Part shown: in pieces, positions 52,803 to 61,595 of the stretch | Layout: each line of letters opens with the position of its first letter | Position numbering within the stretch: position 1 is the first letter of the stretch | NCBI GenBank assembly: GCA_000955795.1 | Contig: JYOB01000016.1 | Location: forward strand, 85,885-149,884 | Direction of reading: 5' to 3' | Length of the DNA stretch: 64,000 nt | Source: Burkholderiaceae bacterium 26 | GTDB lineage: Bacteria; Pseudomonadota; Gammaproteobacteria; Burkholderiales; Burkholderiaceae | Notes under the pieces: generated by a model | What the model saw: the letters and a program-made list of their open reading frames with translations, nothing else | Told to the model about the DNA's origin: nothing | Database searches by the model: none | Program-made: the position numbers and the translations under genes

Positions 52803-54281
52803 ATGAAGGTCAATCACACCAGCGCTTCCCACAGTGCAGCAGTGCCAACCAGCAGCGCCCCCAGCACCTCTGGTGCACCCGCTATCGGCGCACTGGATCG
52901 TCGGCGTAGAGCGCCTGCCGATGCCCCCGATATGCCGCCGCCTCGCAGGCAACGGCTGAATACGGCAACCGCTTCTGGAAAGCCGGAATTCCGCCGCGTT
53001 CATCTTGCCAGCGTTGCTGCACCTGCCCGCAATCATGCGGGCGCTTCGGCTGCCACCGAGCCCCACGAGCCCCTGCTAGACAATCGTCCGACATTGGAAA
53101 GAATGGGCATCGAGCACCCGTTGTTGGGGCACTCGTGGTACGGCGATCCTCCGGACACTGCCCGTACCGCCGGCAAGCAGCCGGTCGTCCACGAGCGCGG
53201 CACGGGCCAGACAAGCCAGACTGCCAGCGGCCCCCAACTGACGCCATCTCAAGAGGCCGCCATTGAGCATGCCCGGTCACAGGTGCGCAGTACCCTGCAA
53301 GGGCCACTGACCAAGCTGCAGCAGGCGCTGGACAGGAATCTCGATTTGGAGATCGTCAAGTTCCCGATCAAGAAGGTGGACTGGGCGCTTGCGCCGCTGC
53401 TGATGGCTGCGGAAAACGCGCGCAATCCGGGGCTGAACCTCGTTGCCCTGCACATGGATACGGCAGAAGCCGGGTTCAATGACGACGACGACGATCTGCC
53501 ACCCCTGGTGAATTCACACAACTTCGGGGCGTTTATCGGATCTGCGCCACCCGGGCGATACAGGGCCATCGTCAATGACGGCCCGCACACCAGAGCAGCC
53601 GATATCCGAAAAGACGCGCAAGGAACAACCGTGATCGTGGTCGACCCCTTACGCAAGGAAAAAGACGAAGCCGAATACGATCAGTACGCAGACAACATCA
53701 GCAGTGAAGCGGGTGAGCACGCAAAGTGTGCGTTCATCCCAGTGGACTTGCAGAAGTCCGCCTTTGGCTGCCGGATCTTCTCGATGTCGCTGGCCTTGAA
53801 AATGCACGCGCGCGAAGGCGACTTTTCGGCGTTGCATGATGCGTTGCGATCCGGGACAGACCCGACGCCGTTGGTGTCACGCGCTAAGACAACAGAAGAA
53901 CTGGGTGCGTTGCTTGTCTTGGACGGGGCGCCGCTGATCGACGCCAGGATGATGAAGCACAGCCATGCCGGCAGTTCGGTCGAGCGCTACGTTGCAAGTC
54001 ATCCGGATCAGTCGATGACACCCGTCAACAAGCGCAACGAGACCCTGCAGAGTAGAACGAGCCGGCATCTTACGGAACGCGAGGTTCTGGCACGCGTAGA
54101 CCCCAACGCGACCATGCCGGTCGCTCCGACGAAAACAGCACGATTGAGTACTTCGATCGAGCACAAGCGTATTTCGATGATCGGCCGTGCGATCGCCTAT
54201 CTGGATGGAGCACCGCCGCAAGCCGTGGCACACATGGCGCATCTCGTGGCGCGCGCCAGCCAGGAACTGGCGAAGCAATAG
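52803..54281 (+). CDS. YopJ-family acetyltransferase effector (PopP2/RipP2-like)
   Basis: A 492-residue protein starting MKVNHTSASHSAAVPTSS, a Ser/Thr/Ala-rich type III signal. Its triad fits YopJ: His262 in NDGPHTRAAD, Asp281 in VIVVDPLRK and Cys323 in LQKSAFGCRIFSMSLAL. The spacing 19 then 42 residues, and the positions, are close to the known PopP2 triad (His260, Asp279, Cys321), with Asp rather than Glu as acid. PopP2 acetylates Lys on plant WRKY factors in the nucleus; identity of the target here is inferred. A GTG at 52770 would add 11 residues. Promoter at 52662-52722. Confidence 0.85.
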   Translation: MKVNHTSASHSAAVPTSSAPSTSGAPAIGALDRRRRAPADAPDMPPPRRQRLNTATASGKPEFRRVHLASVAAPARNHAGASAATEPHEPLLDNRPTLERMGIEHPLLGHSWYGDPPDTARTAGKQPVVHERGTGQTSQTASGPQLTPSQEAAIEHARSQVRSTLQGPLTKLQQALDRNLDLEIVKFPIKKVDWALAPLLMAAENARNPGLNLVALHMDTAEAGFNDDDDDLPPLVNSHNFGAFIGSAPPGRYRAIVNDGPHTRAADIRKDAQGTTVIVVDPLRKEKDEAEYDQYADNISSEAGEHAKCAFIPVDLQKSAFGCRIFSMSLALKMHAREGDFSALHDALRSGTDPTPLVSRAKTTEELGALLVLDGAPLIDARMMKHSHAGSSVERYVASHPDQSMTPVNKRNETLQSRTSRHLTEREVLARVDPNATMPVAPTKTARLSTSIEHKRISMIGRAIAYLDGAPPQAVAHMAHLVARASQELAKQ

Positions 54282-54380
54282 GGCCCGCCGGAGAAAGCTT
54301 TCTCAGCCCCGGTTACGCCTTCGACGCCATCGATTTGCTGAAGTAACGGGCACCGTGACCAGCGTGCCGGCGTGCACGCG

Positions 54381-55121
54381 TCAAGCTGCCAGCTTCACGT
54401 TCGGGGCAACGCTCTGCGGCTGCTCGCCTGCCGGCTGGACGGTCAACTGATAGCCGCGCGAGTAGACCGTCTTGAGCTCAACGCCGGTCGCCGGGCCGAA
54501 GCCCAGCTTCTTGCGCAGCTTGTAGATGTGCTGTTCGATCGAGCGCTCTGCAACGCTGGCTTCTGTACCCCATACCGCAGAGGCGATCTGCTGGCGTGAC
54601 AGAAACGCCCCAGACGAAGAGAACAACAGCCAGGCCGTGGCGAATTCGCGTGCGGTCAGCCGAATCGGTACGCCGTCCAATGTCGCGGTGCGGGTCAGCC
54701 GACATAGACGGTAGGGCCCGGCCACCACCTGCGTATCGAGGGAGACCTGCGTCGACTTGCCGGCCCCGCGCAGGATGCGGCGAACACGCGCACACAGCTC
54801 CTCGGCGGTGAAGTGGCCAGAAATGATGTCGTCGATGCCGGCGTCGAAAACGCCAAGCATCTCGTGGCGGCTGGCAAAGTGGCCAAACACCAACGTTGGC
54901 CGGCACATGTTGGCGTTGCGCTCGCGCCCCGAGAGCAGCAGCCGGGCGGCCGTGCTGAACTGCTGCGCATCAATCATCAGCAACGTGAAGACCTCGGTAT
55001 GCCCGGAGCGCATCAGCGCCAATGCGTCGTCGAATCGCACGCACGTCACGCCCTGCGCTGACAGGCAAGCCGCTACATAAGCAAAGCTCGCTGGGTTGGT
55101 GGTGAGTACGGCAAATTTCAT
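54381..55121 (-). CDS. OmpR-type regulator, HrpG/PrhG-like, degenerate receiver
   Basis: A 246-residue protein with an OmpR layout. The C-terminal winged helix is complete: IRLTAREFATAWLLFSS, LSRQQIASAVWG, ERSIEQHIYKLRKKLGF and TVYSRGYQL. The receiver keeps one candidate Asp (Asp51 in LLMIDAQQF), but the usual acidic pair near residues 8-9 reads TTNP and the conserved Lys site (KPF) reads GHF, so normal phosphorylation is doubtful. HrpG and PrhG of Ralstonia are OmpR-type master regulators of the hrp genes. It is convergent with the PopP2-like effector gene. Confidence 0.6.
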   Translation of the reverse strand: MKFAVLTTNPASFAYVAACLSAQGVTCVRFDDALALMRSGHTEVFTLLMIDAQQFSTAARLLLSGRERNANMCRPTLVFGHFASRHEMLGVFDAGIDDIISGHFTAEELCARVRRILRGAGKSTQVSLDTQVVAGPYRLCRLTRTATLDGVPIRLTAREFATAWLLFSSSGAFLSRQQIASAVWGTEASVAERSIEQHIYKLRKKLGFGPATGVELKTVYSRGYQLTVQPAGEQPQSVAPNVKLAA

Positions 55122-55313
55122 GGCAAAGCACCCCGACGGCGCGGGGTCGATCAATACGTCCACCCCACTTGTTATGTTTCGCAACAGCATAACGTTCACA
55201 GTGTGTTCATCCATCGCTATGACTAGCGATGCGGCGCCGGGGGGCGACCGACCGCGCACAATCAGCGGCGGCACGTGGCGTGATCGACGCGCAGGGTCGG
55301 CCCGAGACTTCGT

Positions 55314-56360
55314 TCAGGACGCGAAATCCGTGATCACCGTCACGCCGGCGCCCTCAAACCTGTTCATGTTGGTCAATGCCTCGATCGAGGCGCTGAGGCT
55401 GATTTCCCGGCGGACCATTCGCCCGGGCTGCAGCTTGCCGGTGCGAATCATGTCGAGCATGGGGCCATAGCGATGCGCCTGCATGCCGTGGCTGCCCAGA
55501 ATCTCCAGCTCATGCGCGATCACCTTGCTCATAGGGACGGCGGGTGTCGTGTGATCGCCCAGCATCAGGCCGACCTGCACATGCTTGCCGCGCCTGCGCA
55601 GATTGCTGATGGAGTTGAAGCACGTGGTCGGATGGCCCAGCGCATCGAGCGACACATGCGCGCCCCCTTGCGTGATGGCCTTCACCGCCTCAACCACACC
55701 AGACTCACGCGATGCGTTGACCGTGGCAACAGCCCCCATCGAACGCGCCAGCTCCAGCGCGCTGTCTGAAATGTCGATGGCCACGACATTCGCGCCGATG
55801 GCGTTGGCAATCATGATGGCCGACAGGCCCACGCCGCCGCATCCGTGCACGGCAACCCATTGGCCGGCAGAGGTCTTGCCCTGGTCGACAACGGCACGAA
55901 ACGCCGTCACAAAGCGGCAACCGAGGCTCGCCGCCGTGGTGAAGTCCAGGTCGTCGGGCAGGCGCACGAGGTTCAGGTCGGCATAGCCAATGCCAACGTA
56001 TTCAGCAAACGAACCCCAGTGCGTAAAGCCAGGCTGGAACTGTTGTTCGCACACCTGTTGATGCCCCGCATGGCATTCAGGGCAGTGACCACACCCGCCC
56101 ACGAACGGCACCGTCACCCGGTCACCCACCTTCCAGCGCGTCACATCCGCGCCCACCGCCGCAACCACGCCGGCCAGCTCGTGACCGGGCACGTGCGGAA
56201 GCTCGATATCGGCGTCGTGGCCCATCCAACCGTGCCAGTCGCTGCGGCACACGCCGCTGGCCATCACCTGCACGACCACGCCATCCGTTGCCGGAGCCGG
56301 GTCGGGAACGTTCATGTGCTTCGGCACGGCGCCGAAGGCTTCGTAGACTATGGCTTTCAT
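55314..56360 (-). CDS. Zinc-dependent alcohol dehydrogenase
   Basis: A 348-residue medium-chain dehydrogenase. Catalytic zinc ligands are Cys38 (ASGVCRSD), His60 and Glu61 (PGHE); the structural zinc site is [16 protein letters not shown] (Cys90, 93, 96, 104). [15 protein letters not shown] is the NAD motif. Substrate unknown; alcohols or aldehydes likely. An Lrp/AsnC-type gene is divergent 134 bases away and may regulate it. Confidence 0.9.
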   Translation of the reverse strand: MKAIVYEAFGAVPKHMNVPDPAPATDGVVVQVMASGVCRSDWHGWMGHDADIELPHVPGHELAGVVAAVGADVTRWKVGDRVTVPFVGGCGHCPECHAGHQQVCEQQFQPGFTHWGSFAEYVGIGYADLNLVRLPDDLDFTTAASLGCRFVTAFRAVVDQGKTSAGQWVAVHGCGGVGLSAIMIANAIGANVVAIDISDSALELARSMGAVATVNASRESGVVEAVKAITQGGAHVSLDALGHPTTCFNSISNLRRRGKHVQVGLMLGDHTTPAVPMSKVIAHELEILGSHGMQAHRYGPMLDMIRTGKLQPGRMVRREISLSASIEALTNMNRFEGAGVTVITDFAS

Positions 56361-56493
56361 GATTTCAACGCAGAGCGGATGAGCGTTGCAATATAAGCCG
56401 CAGTCGCCGAAAGTATCTTTCTATTTCGAGGGCGTTTCTGGAGTCTTGCGAAGCGCCCTTTCTGATTCCGACACGCCGTGGAAAGGAGATTTC

Positions 56494-56958
56494 ATGGAAG
56501 CACTGGACGCCATCGATCTGGGCCTTTTGGATCAACTCCAGCAGGACGGACGCGTCTCAAACGCCAAGCTGGCGGAGCGCTTTTCCTTGAGTGAAGCGTC
56601 ATGCTGGCGGCGGCTCAAGCGCCTGGATGATGCCGGCCTCATCGAGGGCTATCACGCCGCGCTCGACCGTCGCAAGCTCGGGCTCGGCGTGATGGTCTAC
56701 GTGCAGATCATGTGCACCCAACACACCGAGGAGGTCACGGCGGAGTTCGAACGGCTCATCCTGGCCAGCCCCAACATCCTGGCGTGCGACAACACCACGG
56801 GCGAAGCCGACTACCTGCTCCAGGTGGTCGCCAACGATCTGGACGACTACAGCCGCTTCGTTGAAAAGGTCTTGAGAAAGCTGCCCGGTGTGTTTGGCAT
56901 ACGCTCGAACATCTCGCTTCGTCAGGTGAAGTCGACCAAGCGATTGCCGATAGTTTGA
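56494..56958 (+). CDS. Lrp/AsnC-family regulator
   Basis: A 154-residue transcription factor. The N-terminal helix-turn-helix is DLGLLDQLQQDGRVSNAKLAERFSLSEASCWRRLKRLDDAG in pieces, and residues 70-154 are the RAM domain (VYVQIMCTQHTEEVTAEFER; GEADYLLQVVAND). AAAGGAG precedes the ATG at 56494. It is divergent from the alcohol dehydrogenase gene and convergent with popF. Confidence 0.88.
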   Translation: MEALDAIDLGLLDQLQQDGRVSNAKLAERFSLSEASCWRRLKRLDDAGLIEGYHAALDRRKLGLGVMVYVQIMCTQHTEEVTAEFERLILASPNILACDNTTGEADYLLQVVANDLDDYSRFVEKVLRKLPGVFGIRSNISLRQVKSTKRLPIV

Positions 56959-57181
56959 GGCGGCCCAGACGGCCACACATCGCCGAACAACCGCGCGCCT
57001 CATCCCTGGCAATGCCTACATCGGCGACCCCGGCGCCGGATCGGTATTCAAGATCCGAACGCCAGGGGCCAACGGCGGTGATCACGGCAACAGCTCATCT
57101 TTGGACGCACCTTCACCGCCCCACCGCGGAGCAACGCCGGAGTAACGCAGCGCGCAGTTCATCCGGACACGCAGAACGGCA

Positions 57182-59080
57182 TCACACCACGGTGTCCTCT
57201 TCGGTCTCGTCATTGGACGGCGCCGGCACTTCCGCAACCGGCGGTTCCGCCATCGCGCTGTCCTCAGCCACTTCCTGCGAATCATCCTGCCCAGCAGGCG
57301 ACTGCGACGGGTCTTCCAGACGCGCCTTCAGACCGGCCAGGTAGTTCTCGGCATGGTCCTGCGCCTCTGACACCCCCAGGTTGATACCCGCGTTGATCGC
57401 CTTCTCGGCAACGATTTTGGTGATGCCCTCCTTCATTGCCAGCCGAACCTCCGGGCCACCAATGTTGCCGACGGCGGCAGCGGCCAGGTTCAGGCCCGCC
57501 TCTTCCAGCGCCTTCTTCACGTTGCCGCCGCTGACCATGGCATGCAGGATGTTGCAGCCTTGGGACTCGGCCTCCAGCGCCGTGGATGCGGCGTCCGCAA
57601 GTTCGCCAATGCCGGGAATGAAGCTCAGCGCCCCAACCGCCATGGACGCCCAATCCAGCAGCTTGCCTTCCACCTTGAGCGCGGCATCGATGGCGTGCAT
57701 CAGGAAGCCGCCGTTGTGCTTGGGCGACTTGATCTCGGGCTGGTCGGCCGTGCCCATCAGCATGCTCGCGACGGCCATCTTGTCGGCGTCGGTCTTGGGC
57801 GTGTGGGTCTGTGGCTTCTGAACGGTCTGGTTTGCCTGCGACAGGTTGCCGTAGAACTTCTGGAAGTCGCGGCCCGCGATATTGCCGGAATCCACCGTAT
57901 GGCCACCGCCAAAATCAAAGAAGCCGTGGTGTGTTTTGTAGCCCGTGATGGCGTTGTTCATCAGGCTGAACAACACCGGGTCTTGCAGCAGATGCGTTGC
58001 CGCCTGACGCACGTTCGGGTCGAGCTGCTTGTTGTTGGCCATGCTCGACAGCTTGTCTCGCGTGAGATCGCCATCGCCAAAGAACGCTGCCTGGTTGCCG
58101 TTCATCGTCTTGAGCGTATTCAGCTCGGTCTGCGTCAGGCTCATGGATGACGACGCGGCCTGCAGAAAGTCTGCCTTGTTGACCTCGCCCCCGCCGGTCA
58201 CCCGGTTCCAGGCGTCCTTGTGGTCGAGAAAGTACTGCGCCGCTGCAATGACCTGTGGCGGCGTCTTGCCGGTCTTGGCGTCGCCATCAACGATCTGCTT
58301 GAACTCGTCTTCGCCCAGGTTCTTCGTGAGGTTGTCGGAATACTTGTAAAGCTCGCGCAGCGCGTCGCTTTCCGACATGACAGAAGGCTGACCATTTGCG
58401 TTGCCGTCAGACGGGACGTAGTTCTGCTCAAAGCTCTTGGCCTGCTGCTCGTTGAACGCACTGACCTGCGCGTGCTCCGCAGTAAACGCATCCAGGTCAT
58501 TGGCCTTGATCTTGCCGCCGCAACGGCCGTCACCTTGCGAACCGATGGCGGTGAACAGTTGCTGGTCTTGTGCCAGGCCCTGCAGCGCCGCTTTCAAATC
58601 GGGCGGCGTGGAAGGGTCGTTGATCTTGTCTTGAAGGCCATCCCAACTGATCGGGCATTGGTCCTTATGCCGATCCAGCACCGACACGATCTGCACTTCC
58701 GATTGGCTGAGCGTGCCGCCGTTCCACGTTACGGTGGATTGCGGCGACTGGGCCTGCTGCGACGATGCCGCGTTGGACTGCTGGGGTGCCGCGTTGGGCT
58801 GCGCCGCCGCAGGGCGGTTGCCATTGTTTTGGGTGACGTCGTCGTCATCGTCATCATCGTCGTCGTTGTTTTCCGACGCGAGCGACGCAGCCAGCTTGGC
58901 GCTGATACCTTGGTAAAGGCTCAACTGCGTTTCGTCTGTTGGGCCTTGCTGGCCGCCTGGCAAACCACCCATGCCTGCGATGGTCGTTGCGGTATCCACG
59001 GCCGCGTCGGCCATATCGCCCCGGCTTGTGTGCTTCGCCTCGCGGCTCGCAGTGTTAGATGAAGACATGTGAACGGACAT
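57182..59080 (-). CDS. popF: Type III translocon protein PopF/HrpF/NolX family
   Basis: A 632-residue protein of the HrpF/NolX/PopF type, secreted to form the host-membrane pore for effectors. The start is Ser/Thr/Ala-rich, followed by an eight-Asp run (residues 73-80). Repeated modules such as WNGGTLSQSEVQIVSVLDRH, GDGRCGGKIKANDLDAF, WNRVTGGGEVNKADFLQAA and FFDFGGGHTVDSGNIAGRDFQKFY are the NolX-type, EF-hand-like repeats. Hydrophobic segments near residues 475-500 (LLDWASMAVGALSFIPGIG) and the 530s are candidate membrane-insertion regions. GGAG precedes the ATG at 59080. An hrpII promoter with perfect box lies 250 bases upstream. Confidence 0.85.
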   Translation of the reverse strand: MSVHMSSSNTASREAKHTSRGDMADAAVDTATTIAGMGGLPGGQQGPTDETQLSLYQGISAKLAASLASENNDDDDDDDDDVTQNNGNRPAAAQPNAAPQQSNAASSQQAQSPQSTVTWNGGTLSQSEVQIVSVLDRHKDQCPISWDGLQDKINDPSTPPDLKAALQGLAQDQQLFTAIGSQGDGRCGGKIKANDLDAFTAEHAQVSAFNEQQAKSFEQNYVPSDGNANGQPSVMSESDALRELYKYSDNLTKNLGEDEFKQIVDGDAKTGKTPPQVIAAAQYFLDHKDAWNRVTGGGEVNKADFLQAASSSMSLTQTELNTLKTMNGNQAAFFGDGDLTRDKLSSMANNKQLDPNVRQAATHLLQDPVLFSLMNNAITGYKTHHGFFDFGGGHTVDSGNIAGRDFQKFYGNLSQANQTVQKPQTHTPKTDADKMAVASMLMGTADQPEIKSPKHNGGFLMHAIDAALKVEGKLLDWASMAVGALSFIPGIGELADAASTALEAESQGCNILHAMVSGGNVKKALEEAGLNLAAAAVGNIGGPEVRLAMKEGITKIVAEKAINAGINLGVSEAQDHAENYLAGLKARLEDPSQSPAGQDDSQEVAEDSAMAEPPVAEVPAPSNDETEEDTVV

Positions 59081-59202
59081 ACCTGCTCCACTTGAATGTG
59101 TCGTTGCGATCTGTGGCAGGGCCGATGTTTCGTGATCACGCGCGGATCCCGTGTGCCGTCAGCCATGTACGGATTGCGTTTCCCTTCAACCGCCCACCAA
59201 CT

Positions 59203-59240
59203 CAACGCAGCAACGCAGCAACGCAGCAACGCACCAACGC
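59203..59240. repeat. 8-bp tandem repeat in the popF leader
   Basis: The unit CAACGCAG occurs three times, then CAACGCAC and a final CAACGC (59203-59240), about 4.75 copies on the plus strand. It lies between the popF -10 (59294-59299) and the ATG at 59080, so it would be transcribed in the 5' leader (as CTGCGTTG repeats). Such short repeats can change copy number by slippage. Confidence 0.8.
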
Positions 59241-59293
59241 TGGCCAAGTGGGCACGAATGGCCCGTGCATTGCGCGCGGATGCCTGAAAGGCC

Positions 59294-59355
59294 AGCGTAA
59301 GAGTGCGAAACGACAGGAACGGCTGCCCGCCCGAAAACACGGCGCGGCATCCGAA
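59294..59355 (-). promoter_or_regulatory. hrpII promoter of popF
   Basis: CGAA at 59332-59335 and 59352-59355 with 16 bases between reads TTCG-N16-TTCG on the minus strand (both halves TTCGG). The complement of 59294-59299 is TACGCT, 32 nt below the box, matching the -10. The transcript would then carry a leader of about 200 nt before the ATG. Confidence 0.8.
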
Positions 59356-59531
59356 GTGGAGAACCGTCGATTGCGGCTGAGAAGGGAACGTCAACGTGCT
59401 TGCAGATACACCCGCCGGCGCGGGGCTGCATCACCGCATCAACCGCGATGGCAGAAGGTGTTTTGAGGATGTTTGAATTTCCGGCAACCAAACCGTTGCC
59501 GGCGCGGCACAGATGGCCACGCGCGCGTGCG

Positions 59532-60557
59532 TTACTTCAGCGATCCGCCAGCTTCAAGCGCGGCAAGCCCGATTGCACTGCGTGACTCCACGCCAATCTT
59601 TTTCATGATGTGCCCCACGTGGGTGCGCACCGTCCAGTAACTCATGTTCAGGGCCAGGGCGATCTGCTTGTCTGACATGCCCTTGAGCATGAGGTGGCAG
59701 ACCTCGCCTTCACGCACGGTCACACCAAACTGCTGCTGGAACCAGGCGGACGACCCCACGCCCCGTGCGATGAGGTGAATCCGGCAACCGAGCGCAGGAC
59801 CATCGGGGGCGGCCAGTCGCTCCACGCAAAACCCGAAGCCTTTCCACTGCCCGTGGCGTGATCCGTTGGCCGCCTCTGTCAATTGCTGATAGAGCGCGTC
59901 TCGTTCTTCAATGCAAAGCCCAACCATGATGGCGCGCGCCTTTGCGTTGGGCAGGGGCGGTGACTTGCCGTCGAGCATGAATGTCGGCACGTGCGCACCG
60001 GCATCAGCAGCAGCGCCGACTTCCCCCACTTCCTGGATGACGCGCAGTTGATGCGCATTCAGCAGATGCGGCTTCAAAAGGCTCAACAGCAATGTCTCGC
60101 GATCGCCAAAACGCTTGTTTGGATCGCTGGTACTGAACCGATAGTCCAGCAGCATCCCGTTGGCATCGGGCAGGCGCAGGCTGATGCCCGGATACGCCTT
60201 ATGCCGACACAAAAAATCTGTGAAGTACTCAGACTTGCCCCAGTCAGAGCGGCAGATCTTCCGCTCAATCACGACAGGTTCAAAGCTGCCCGTCAGGCAC
60301 TGCGCAATCGAGTCGACTCCATGGAAGTACTGCTGATACTCACCGCGCATGGCCTGGTCTCGGCCCCACAGCGCGCTTGGTCGTGTCTGGTGGATGCCGT
60401 CACGCCCCCACTGGATATGCGCCGCAAGATCGAAATGCAGGAGTGACCCCAGCTTCTCTGCCACTTCCGGGCGGTCGAGAACGCTGCAGCTCGATGCCTC
60501 ATGCAAATGCCCGGTGATATCGAGCAGTGCTCTCAGTTCAGCTGTCGAGAGGTCCAT
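59532..60557 (-). CDS. LuxR-family transcriptional regulator
   Basis: A 341-residue regulator. The C-terminal helix-turn-helix VREGEVCHLMLKGMSDKQIALALNMSYWTVRTHVGHIMKKIGVESRS in pieces (about residues 275-330) is LuxR/GerE-type. The N-terminal 270 residues show no receiver or clear autoinducer-binding signature; they include aromatic-rich HFDLAAHIQWG and LLDYRFSTSDPNKRFGD. It lies upstream of the popF promoter region on the same strand, which may be chance. Divergent from a second LuxR-type gene. Confidence 0.8.
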   Translation of the reverse strand: MDLSTAELRALLDITGHLHEASSCSVLDRPEVAEKLGSLLHFDLAAHIQWGRDGIHQTRPSALWGRDQAMRGEYQQYFHGVDSIAQCLTGSFEPVVIERKICRSDWGKSEYFTDFLCRHKAYPGISLRLPDANGMLLDYRFSTSDPNKRFGDRETLLLSLLKPHLLNAHQLRVIQEVGEVGAAADAGAHVPTFMLDGKSPPLPNAKARAIMVGLCIEERDALYQQLTEAANGSRHGQWKGFGFCVERLAAPDGPALGCRIHLIARGVGSSAWFQQQFGVTVREGEVCHLMLKGMSDKQIALALNMSYWTVRTHVGHIMKKIGVESRSAIGLAALEAGGSLK

Positions 60558-60863
60558 CGATCGCTTGGGCGGCTCGCCACTGGTGTTGAGTCTGAATAGT
60601 CATCGTGGGGCTCCAGGCGCGCCAATCAATACAAATACAAACAGGTATATCGGCACAACGGCCGAGGCCTATAGCCGGTGTACTTCAGATCCCGCCCGAA
60701 CGCCTAGCGCACGTGCACCGCGCTGGCGATCGCTATCCATAGCGATGGTTGCAGGCCGCTCGATTTTGCGATAGTGCGCCTGACAAAGGCTGGTTGCCAC
60801 GGCTGCGAGCCGCCGCCCTGCCCTTAAATCAAGTTGCATCGTGCTTTTCGAAGAGGAACCCGC
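60558..60863. other. Regulatory region between divergent LuxR-type genes
   Basis: The 306 bases between the two divergent LuxR-type genes contain no gene. The stretch is mixed in base content; a short AT-rich block near 60625-60650 (CAATACAAATACAAACAGG in part) could hold promoter elements. No hrpII box is present. Confidence 0.4.
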
Positions 60864-61328
60864 ATGCCAGCGCGAACACCACCGTCGACCCGTCCGCCAG
60901 ACTTATGCCGTCCTGGCCTTCCATCGACCGCCATAGTTGCGCGCTGGGATGCTGCTGCCACGTCGCTGGCCGTCATCTTTCTGGACACATCGCTGCTCAA
61001 CGATTCCACCTGGCTGCCTTCACAGCCCACGCTGCAGCCCATGGCGCTGGAAGACGTGCAGCAGATGCTGAGCGGCGCTTTGAAATCGCTTGAGCCGGCC
61101 AGCGGCATCGAGCCCAGCCCATCGCCCACCACGCTGGAGCCCAAGCCGCTCACCCCGCGCCAGTGCGACATCCTGAAAGAGGTAGCCTGCGGCCGGTCGA
61201 ACTCAGAGATTGCCGAACGGCTGCACATCAGCGTCGAGACCGTCAAAACGCACGTGCGCCAACTGCTCGTGCGCATGGGTGCACGCAACCGCACAGAGCT
61301 GGCCACGATCTATCAACGCACGCGCTAA
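60864..61328 (+). CDS. LuxR/GerE-type small regulator
   Basis: A 154-residue protein. Residues about 92-150 form a GerE helix-turn-helix (LTPRQCDILKEVACGRSNSEIAERLHISVETVKTHVRQLLVRMGARNRTEL in pieces). The N-terminal 90 residues are Pro/Ser-rich with no receiver. AGAGGA lies 6 bases before the ATG at 60864. It is convergent with the alginate-lyase-like gene and divergent from another LuxR-type gene. Confidence 0.8.
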   Translation: MPARTPPSTRPPDLCRPGLPSTAIVARWDAAATSLAVIFLDTSLLNDSTWLPSQPTLQPMALEDVQQMLSGALKSLEPASGIEPSPSPTTLEPKPLTPRQCDILKEVACGRSNSEIAERLHISVETVKTHVRQLLVRMGARNRTELATIYQRTR

Positions 61329-61337
61329 GGCGCGCCA

Positions 61338-61366
61338 CGCGCCACTTGTATGGCGCGACGTTTTGC
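61338..61366 (+). terminator. Probable terminator of the LuxR-type gene
   Basis: CGCGCCA (61338-61344) pairs with TGGCGCG (61351-61357) around a 6-nt loop, followed by ACGTTTTG. The U-tract is short, so efficiency is uncertain. Confidence 0.5.
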
Positions 61367-61595
61367 GTGCGATACGTTTTGATGTGGAGCACAGCGCGGC
61401 CGCTTACGCTTAGTCCGGCCTGCTGGCATGGGTCATCACATGGCCGATTGCCGCATGTGACTCCATTGGGCGCTGCCCGAGCACCCCAACGCGCGCCGAT
61501 TCAACCAACGCCGCCTGCACTGCGAGTGCGCGCAACATGCGCGCACCCTTCAGGCCGTGACGCGTGGTTCGGCAACCTTGCGATGTGGCGCTACC

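Noticed and set aside
41884..54281. A compact mobile island carrying the candidate effectors
   Set aside because: No integrase, transposase, insertion-sequence end, tRNA or flanking direct repeat was seen, and housekeeping-type genes are interspersed.
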